Assembly (NCBI GenBank): GCA_003008705.1
Contig: PDUO01000069.1
Coordinates: 62,001-126,000, forward strand
Reading direction: 5' to 3'
Source: Pezicula radicicola
Lineage: Eukaryota; Ascomycota; Leotiomycetes; Helotiales; Dermateaceae
Length of the DNA: 64,000 bases
How positions within the stretch are numbered: the stretch's first letter is position 1; each line of letters opens with the position of its first letter. Positions 57,268 through 64,000 of this stretch are shown in pieces. Under the pieces are notes generated by a model. That model was not told the DNA's origin. It searched no databases and worked only from the letters and a program-made list of their open reading frames with translations. Both the position numbers and the translations under genes were made by a program.

Positions 57268-59112
57268 ATGAGTAACACTGCCGATTCTAAATCAAATGGC
57301 GGTGCCCCAGAGGTCGAGGTCGAGCTCGAGGAGGGCTTCTCCCCAGCGGAACATGCCTACGACCTTGACGAAAAGGCGCACGTCGCCAAGTACAAGGCGG
57401 ATGCAGTCGAGGCAGAGAACGCGGAGCACAACATGGGAGTGCTGGAGGCCGTTCGAGCGTACCCGATGGCTTCCTTTTGGGCGTTTGTCATGTCCATGAC
57501 TATTGTAAGCTGCCTTTCCCCCGACGAGGAATCGCAGCTACTAACACCCATCTTCAGATTATGGAGTCCTACGATGTCTTCCTCATCGGCAATTTCGTCG
57601 CCCTACCTGCCTTCCAGAAGCAATTCGGTGAATACCACGCCCCAACCGACAGTTGGGTCATCGCGACCAAGTGGCAGTCTGCGCTTCAAGTGTCTGGACA
57701 GCTCGGTGCGCTTATCGGCGTCTTCCTCGCTGGCCCCCTCACCAGCCGTATCGGATACCGTTACGCGACCATAACCGGCCTCGTGCTCTTGAATGTCTTC
57801 ATCTTCGCCTTTTACTTTGCTGAATCCCTTCCAGTGATTTTCGTGGCCCAGCTTCTCGAGGGCATGCCATGGGGCATCTTCATTGCTAACGCGCCGGCAT
57901 ACTGCAGCGAGATCGTACCGATAAAGCTGCGAGCCCCTGCTACCCAGATGCTGCAGATGTTCTGGGCGGTTGGCAGTATCATCGTTGGTGCCGTCACCTA
58001 CTGTTACAACAATAGGGATGGCTCAAGCGCCTACAAGTACGTGCTCATCCGCATTACAAGCAAGTCCTTCGCTGACGAAGAGAAACTAGGATTCCCATTG
58101 CGCTTCAATGGATGTTCCCCACCCCGCTCGCTATCCTCATCTTTTGTGCACCCGAGTCGCCTTGGTGGCTGGTTCGAAAGGGACGTCTCGAAGAAGCAGC
58201 ACATTCGGTCGAGCGCCTTGGACGTAAGTCGAGGCTGAATTCTAGTGAGACTGTCGCTATGATGCGCCGTGTTGTTGAGCTTGAGAAGTCCACTAAGGAG
58301 CCCAACCACTTGGAACTGTTCAAAGGCACTGACCTCTACCGCACCCTCATTGTGTGCGGTGTGTACTTGGCACAAAACCTCACGGGTAACCTTATTGCTA
58401 ATCAGGCCGTCTACTTCTTCGAGCGTGAGTTGTCATCATCGCTGTTTTAGGTGAATGTATGTGCTGATCTAAGCGTAGAGGCTGGCGTGTCGACAAATAC
58501 TGCGTTTGCTTTAGGTCTTATTACCTCGGCTCTACAGATGATCTTCGTTATGCTTTCTTGGATTCTCACCACGTACCTTGGCCGACGTACTATCTACCTC
58601 TGGGGCTCGGGCTTCAACGTCATCTTACTAATCGCCCTCGGTGTTGCAGGCTCGGTTGGCAAGTCGAACCCAGCCTCTCTGGCGCAGGCGTCCTTGGGCC
58701 TCATCATCTCCGTCCTGTTCACCTTAGGACCTGCGCCCGCCTCGTGGGTCGTTATTGGAGAAACGTCGGCCATCCGCCTTAGGCCTCTAACCACTGGAAT
58801 AGGACGCGCTTCGTACTACATCGTTGAGATTCCTTGCATCTTCCTAGGAAGTTGGATGCTCAACCCGACGGTAGGACTCTTCTCCCTCCGAGTCTTGCGG
58901 TGACAATTGCTGACATAGTGCAGGGTGGAAACCTTGGCGGCAGGTGTGGCTACGTCTGGGGTTCCACCGGTTTTCTTTGCTTGGTCACGGCATACTTCTT
59001 CTTGCCTGAGATGAAGGGTCGATCCTACCGCGAGATTGATATCTTGTTCAAGCGTCGTGTCCCGGCTCGCAAGTGGAAGGAAACGGTTGTTGATGTGCAG
59101 GATGATGAGTAG
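57268..59112 (+). CDS. MFS sugar-porter (maltose/alpha-glucoside permease-like)
   Basis: Five exons (57268-57504, 57558-58036, 58090-58424, 58479-58870, 58924-59112) give an intact 543-residue frame, with all junctions in phase and introns of 53-54 nt. It has an acidic hydrophilic N-terminus (VEVELEEGF), then twelve helices. Family motifs are SYDVFLIGN in TM1, LTSRIGYR after TM2, PESPWWL after TM6, YLGRRTIY after TM8, and PEMKGRSYREID near the end (the PETKGR-type motif). It is a H+-coupled transporter in the plasma membrane, probably of di- or oligosaccharides. Codon use is GC-richer and the promoter is well formed, unlike the decayed flanks, so it is likely functional. It has no cluster motif upstream and lies outside block B. 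Confidence 0.92.
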
Positions 59113-59249
59113 ATGGAGATGTGGTGAGGAAGGCAGTGGCGGGACGTGACCAGGAGCAACATGTCGGTGGGTGAGGAACGAAGCACATGATGCAGCTACA
59201 GTACTCTAAATGTAGCAATGCGAATGCCTTACATTCGCTCGTGCCTCGT

Positions 59250-61534
59250 AACCCTAAACCTCCAGTTGTTCTTGGACTCCAATTTCCCGCTCCCGAGGAA
59301 CTATCGAATCCCAATCTCTGCCACCTTCTCCCTCTTGGACGTCCTCGATCTGCTATTTAGTACCATCGTCTCGCTCCTGAGCGTCCTGGGTCTGCTGTGG
59401 CATGAAATTTTCCGTCTCTGGAACCCCACTGCTAGGCTCTTCTCTTCGATTCTGATACTCCAAACCCCCGTCGTCCTACCCTTTAGCCTCGTATACCCAC
59501 GGTACAATCCTGTCTTCCTGCTCTTGAGCGTCGCTAGCCTGCGGTCGAGCGGTATTAGAATACCGCAATTCCGTGTCTCTCTGCTGACTTGGATTGACAG
59601 AGTCCTCCTCTGCCACAGTGCTCGATGACCGTTCAATCACGGCCTGCTCGCCATCATCCGCCTTGTTCGGAGACGTGAGTGTGTCTACTGAGGTGAAGAC
59701 CATGCTGATACTTGGTGTAGATGTCTTATAGGAAACTTTGAGGGAAGACTCAGGTCTGAGCTCCGGGCCCTATGCTTTCTCTTTGCTTTGCAGCGCCTGC
59801 TGGTACATCTGCTCGCCTCGACCAGCTTGCCCTGGTTCATATAAATGATCTGTAGGTTGTTGACTGTGTCTAGTGTTGACGTGTGCTCATTGCCTTGCAG
59901 TGCCCGCTGGTACATTTGTTCGGCCTTGACTAACTTGCCTTGGTCAGCGTAGAGGTTTCCTAGGTTGTTGACTATATCAAGCGTCGACGTGTGCTCCGGA
60001 CCCCTTGTTTTCTCGTCGCCTTGTAGCGCCCGCTGGTACATCTGCTCGGCCTCGACCAGCTTACCCTGGTTAGTGCAGAGGATCCCTAATTTGTAACATT
60101 CCCGTGCGACGTCATCGTTACCAAGCTATTTGATTGAAAACATATACGAACACCTCATCGCAAGCTGAAGAAGCCGTCGACGCGTTAGCCATGGCCGAAC
60201 AGCCTGCTGTCCCTCGATCAAACTTGGCGAAGACATGTCTACCTTGACTAGCCCGTGGCTACTTAATAACGGTACCGCTTGATAGAAGCTTACTTCGTCC
60301 TACGTCAATCCTCGTACCTAGTCCGGGGCGTTTGAGTCACTGTACTAGAGAAGCTCTAACCAGAGATCCTAGCTATCAAAGTATACCTAAAAGCAGAGAA
60401 GCTTAGCTGAGAGGTGATTTTACTGTTTGATGTAATCGAATAATATCTACTATATAGAGTAGAGTGTTCGGTCCTCGTACGAGTTTAATTCTAGACTCGA
60501 TTCTTGGAGCTATACCCACGACTGCTTATATAGACGTAAACAGTACGAAAGATTTACTGCTACTTGATCGAGATACACTCTGGTAGTAGTAAGTGCAAGA
60601 GGTAGTCTATCTAATTCTTTAGCAAGCATGATAACCTTTAGATCTAGTATTAGGATTAGATCCATATTACAGAAATGTAAACGTTCTTACCACTTCTTAG
60701 TCCTTCGTGTCTCAGAACGTTTAACAAAACCTCAAGACTATTATATATATCGCCAAGCTTTCGAATCTAGATGAGATAACCAATTCCAACTTGTGACGAC
60801 TGTGTTGTAACAATAATTGACCCTTGATATAATTCGGGGGAAAGTTTCGGATATTTACAGCTGCAAGACCCGAGTTTCTAGGCAATTTAGGGTTATTATA
60901 ATTGTCGAAGATTATTAGCTATCGCGTCTTGTCTAGCCAACTCAGCCATGCTTTGATAGCATCAATCACCTCGTCGAGGATTTCATTTATATCTATATTA
61001 CTAAGTCGGATAGCTAAAGGGTGTTCTCTCGATACTTGTCTAGCCACCTTAGCAAAGCTTTACTTCAGAGAATTCTCGTCCCTAATGTTTAGCCAGAATA
61101 TCGCCGAGTAGCTATCCTTGCGTTGCTTTGTATATGCGACACTTAGTTGTATCTTACCGATTCTGCTGAGACCGTAAAGAATAATTGTTTGGCGAGAGCC
61201 GTCGCCGCTAAGTGCCTTGCGCATCTTTAGGAGCTCTGCCTCTCTGCCCATGAAATGTTTGACATCGAATAGACTAGAGAGACTAAAGGCGACCGAGAAG
61301 TCCTCGCGCTTGAACCCTGATTTAACCAGCCGCTTCCTGATCCGATATGCCTTGCTTTTGATAAGTGGTCGTAACAAAAGAGAATAACCTACCATTTAAA
61401 GCCTTATTAATCTCCTCTCGGAGTCGGTTCAACGCCTTATCCTTCCCTTCGCCGTAGATAAGCGGCATATTAACGTCGAAAATACCTAGTAGCGAATATG
61501 CCTTGTCTTCTCTGCGGGTCGTCTCACGCCTGTT
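59250..61534 (-). pseudogene. HET-NB-ARC-TPR NLR pseudogene
   Basis: Minus-strand order: the C-terminal end of a HET domain (RETTRREDKAYSLLGIFDVNMPLIYGEG, 61530-61446), a linker with FMGREAELLKMRKAL, and a P-loop written GLSRIGKIQLS, where the Thr/Ser after the lysine is isoleucine. Then come FWLNIRDENSLK and a stop at 61060, LIIFDNYNNPKLP after another stop near 60915, and GSIIVTTQSS only in a shifted frame near 60830. After a decayed stretch, three TPR units (MYQRALQG, about 42 residues each) lie at about 60080-59740. An acidic Gln/Glu tail in shifting frames runs to about 59250. Intact relatives drive heterokaryon incompatibility. Stops and frameshifts exclude a product. At least one stop (SLK-stop-SFAK) sits where a CAA-to-TAA change fits. 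Confidence 0.75.
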
Positions 61535-61544
61535 AGTATGGTTG

Positions 61545-62130
61545 CAGCCAGAACAAGAATGTACTTATGGCACCGACGTCATAGATCTTGCAGGGCCACC
61601 AAGTGTTGCTGTCCTCTAGCTCGTGTGACCCCTGGCCGGTGCTTCGGCGCTGTACCAAACTTTAAAGGGCTGCAATACGGTGCTAGCCATCTAGAATCTC
61701 TGTTGGCGACTTATTTACCTCCATCCACTTGCTGAAACAGAGGGATGGCTTTTGAGACCCATTTTTGTCGGTCTGGATCATCCGCTTGCACGCTGTCTAG
61801 TATACGTTCGAGCTGGGAACGAGTGAAAGCAATAGTCAGAAAATTCTTATCCTCCTCACGCTGTAGCTGCTTCTCGAAAAGTTGACGGAGATCTACTACA
61901 TGGGCTTCTGTCACATCTCGGTTGCTGCCGTCACTCCACGTAGCCGAAAGGGCATTGAGAGGAACCTGTACTGAACCAAGATAGTACGGCTCAGCTTGCT
62001 GTTGGGTTGACTTTGTGTCAGCCAGTTCTGGTGGCCGTGGCGATTGACCCTTTTGAGCTCCAGTTGACTTTCGAGCTCGTTTTGGCTGTGTGGATAAACT
62101 GTCACTACGAGGATGTGAGTGACGTTTCAT
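61545..62130 (-). pseudogene. ParB/sulfiredoxin-like nuclease-fold protein, broken
   Basis: The intact first part (62130-61714) has a basic N-terminus (MKRHSHPRSD, KRARKS), then VPLNALSATWSDGSNRDVTEAHVVDLRQLFEKQ, the start of a ParB-like fold (substrate loop NRD, then V..L...F). The frame must shift by one base near 61725 to continue with SPTEILDG. This is followed by TAG (61683-61685), then HRIAAL, TAA (61662-61664), and WWPCKIYD. The DG-x-HRIAAL motif is the ParB/Srx signature, with the stop at the position usually held by glutamine. Both stops are one C-to-T step from glutamine codons. Function in fungi is unknown. It abuts the HET remnant on the same strand with about 10 bp between. Confidence 0.6.
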
Positions 62131-63338
62131 TTTATTTTATTCTACTGAGAAAGGGCGTTGTAGATAGATAATGTGTAAGCTGTTAATTGAATTGACACTA
62201 TAAAACACCTCAATGAGGATAATATAAAAAGGGGAGACAGGTGGCAAAGTCTCCGGGTCATCCCTTAATTAAACACCCATGCAGCAGACTGCTACATGTA
62301 ATTATGGCCTTACCTTTTAGATTGGCTAAACGGTGCGTATACCTCCCAAAAGTTAGGTACACTAACTAAACATTAAGTATACTAACCAATTCTAGCTAGA
62401 AGTAGCTCTTTTTAACAAGATTTCTAATCTTTATATTCTAATTCCTAAATGTCTAGTTGCTCTTATTAAGTGTAACTAAGTTACTATACATAGAAGTTAA
62501 ATATATAAAAATTCAAAGGCAAACAAACCCTAGTCTAGAGTGGACCAACCACTTCCGGTATTGTGCACAAAGGTTAGTTGAAAATTCATAATTTTTTTAT
62601 AGCTTTATAAATTGAATCAAGCTAATATTCGCAGCGCCCTTACTACCTCCAAACTCCTCCTCCATCCAAACCGTCGAATTTGAGTTCGAAACCTGAGAAA
62701 TAACTTTACGAATAACCTCACAGATGGAGTTGGGAATAGATATTCGGGCGAGATAGGCGGACATACAAGAGGACACGTTGAATGTAAGTTTGGCGCTATA
62801 ATTGGCTGGGAACGGCATGTTAATTGCAGATAAATTGATGAAAATTCATTTCATTCGCAAGGAATTCGAGATCAATTTCATCTTCATTTGAGCCTTGATT
62901 TTTCACTTCATTTGACTATTCCGACCGAATAAAGATAAATTTACATTGATTCATTTTCATTTCTAGCCCCAGAGAAAATCTTAATGCTATGTAAGCTAGA
63001 GACCTCTAACGAATCGAACATCATTCACAGCTTTCTCGTGCATTGAGTAATGTAATAACTAAATGTCTTGATGTTGATCGGTGTACGCAGGTGAAGGCCC
63101 TCGCCGCGTCTGGAAGTGAAAGCTACGCGACGTCCTATTGATGTTGAACTAGAATCTGCCAACCAAATCAGTCAATCTCCGTAAAAACTCGAATGATTGT
63201 ACTTACCAGAGTACCATAGTGCAACTTCAAAGTGCTATTGCTTCAAGGGAGTGTTGTTAAATAGCTTCGATAGCGAAGGTGAGTAGTGAAGGTGAGAGGA
63301 GGCATTATGAATGTCTTTGTATGTTGAGTTGATTCGTG

Positions 63339-63365
63339 TGGGTTGGGGTAGAAGGTGAAGGTGAG
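63339..63365 (+). repeat. Inverted repeat, left arm (partner 63974-64000)
   Basis: The 27 bases starting TGGGTTGGGGTAGAAGG match the complement of the last 27 bases of the window at 25 positions; both differences are G against A. Related GAAGGTGAG words lie at 63279-63300. Confidence 0.65.
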
Positions 63366-63973
63366 GGAGGGTTGATGGGTTTGGACAGTGGTTCTGTATA
63401 AATTTGGATGAGAAGCTAGGTAACAGTGGTTTAACTGCCGACTACCAAGGGCACCCATAAGCACGCAGTTCACTATGCAAACAGCATGGGGTTCGTTGGT
63501 TTGACGGGATGCCCGAAGCCTAATATCATCCTACCATGAAGATTATCGAAGTCGCTGCACATACACCAGTGCTCGCTAAGCAACAACTCACTTTGTTCAA
63601 TTCCCATCCTCCAACTTCCTCTCGCCTACCACAACAACGAATTAGTTGATCTTCGCGATCTTCAACTGCATTGAAAGTTTTTGCTCCATTTTCCCTATAG
63701 GATATATCCATCTAGATTCTTATCAACCGAGAGGTGGTCGTGGCTCTCTCTTTTCGTTACCCGTCAGGCATCTGCCCACTGCACCATTTCAACTCTCTCT
63801 TCCATAATGTTTCTTGGCCAAGAAGCAACCACAAACGACAACTTCTTCAAATTCTTAAATGCTAACTCCTATTAAGCTTTCATAACCATCAGCAACAGTT
63901 GTGGTATGATTACGCCTTGGCTGTGATACATCTTCACGATCTAACTGCCCCACTTCCTCTCCCACCTTCACTT

Positions 63974-64000
63974 CTCACCTTCATCTTCTACTCCAACCCA
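63974..64000 (-). repeat. Inverted repeat, right arm, reaching the window edge
   Basis: Inverse partner of 63339-63365 with two mismatches. It may continue beyond the window, so the true arm length is unknown. Confidence 0.6.

Larger units (their letters stand above)
62131..64000. other. Intergenic, no gene recognised
   Basis: AT-rich sequence at 62280-62600, then mixed sequence. Short open frames on the minus strand (62818-62597, 63473-63243) have no identifiable domain. An imperfect inverted repeat ends at the window edge and is listed separately. Confidence 0.35.

Noticed and set aside
59249..59262. CCCTAAAC string resembling a telomere repeat
   Set aside because: A single unit only, inside the pseudogene tail. 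It is not an array.
62597..62818. 73-codon minus-strand frame
   Set aside because: No recognisable motif and an AT-rich setting.

Overview
The window is nuclear DNA of a filamentous ascomycete (Pezizomycotina). The signs are many short introns (about 45-130 nt, GT...AG with CTAAC-like branch sites), an iterative PKS-NRPS, Zn2Cys6 and bZIP-DUF3425 regulators, full-size PDR-type ABC transporters, NACHT and HET/NB-ARC/TPR genes, and a Tc1/mariner copy with C-to-T/G-to-A decay of the kind left by repeat-induced point mutation (RIP). No tRNA, rRNA or CRISPR was recognised. All calls rest on reading the sequence; no database search was run.

Layout. (A) 1-16 kb is a secondary-metabolism block in decay: the 3' two thirds of a PKS-NRPS with two in-frame stops, a thioredoxin-like gene, a MATE transporter remnant, a Zn2Cys6 activator with one in-frame stop, and an unrecognised two-exon gene. 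(B) 16.3-45.4 kb is a largely intact metabolic cluster: Zn2Cys6 regulator, Baeyer-Villiger monooxygenase 1 (BVMO1), PDR ABC transporter, a divergent pair of short-chain dehydrogenases (SDRs), alpha/beta-hydrolase, an MFS sugar-porter-type transporter divergent from BVMO2, a bZIP regulator, and an acyl-CoA ligase ending in a peroxisomal SRL signal. A NACHT gene lies inside the block, and a Tc1/mariner element separates the ligase from the rest. (C) 45.4-64 kb is repeat- and relic-rich: an exonuclease fragment, an NLR C-terminal TPR gene, a frameshifted pirin, a LINE ORF1 relic, an intact second MFS sugar porter, a HET-NB-ARC-TPR pseudogene, and a ParB-like pseudogene beside it.

How the genes may work together. 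Block B has the logic of a ketone-degrading (or tailoring) pathway: SDRs interconvert alcohol and ketone, BVMOs insert oxygen to give an ester or lactone, the hydrolase opens it, and the ligase makes a CoA thioester for peroxisomal beta-oxidation, with MFS uptake and ABC efflux. The best evidence that these genes form one unit is a shared promoter word, CGAGTCAGC (or its complement GCTGACTCG), found by eye six times. It lies upstream of the C6-TF/BVMO1 pair, the ABC gene, the hydrolase, the MFS/BVMO2 pair and the ligase (as a perfect inverted pair), with the shorter AGTCAGC/GCTGAC core between the SDRs. It was not seen upstream of the intruding NACHT gene. The core resembles a bZIP (AP-1/Gcn4) half-site, and a bZIP gene lies in the block.
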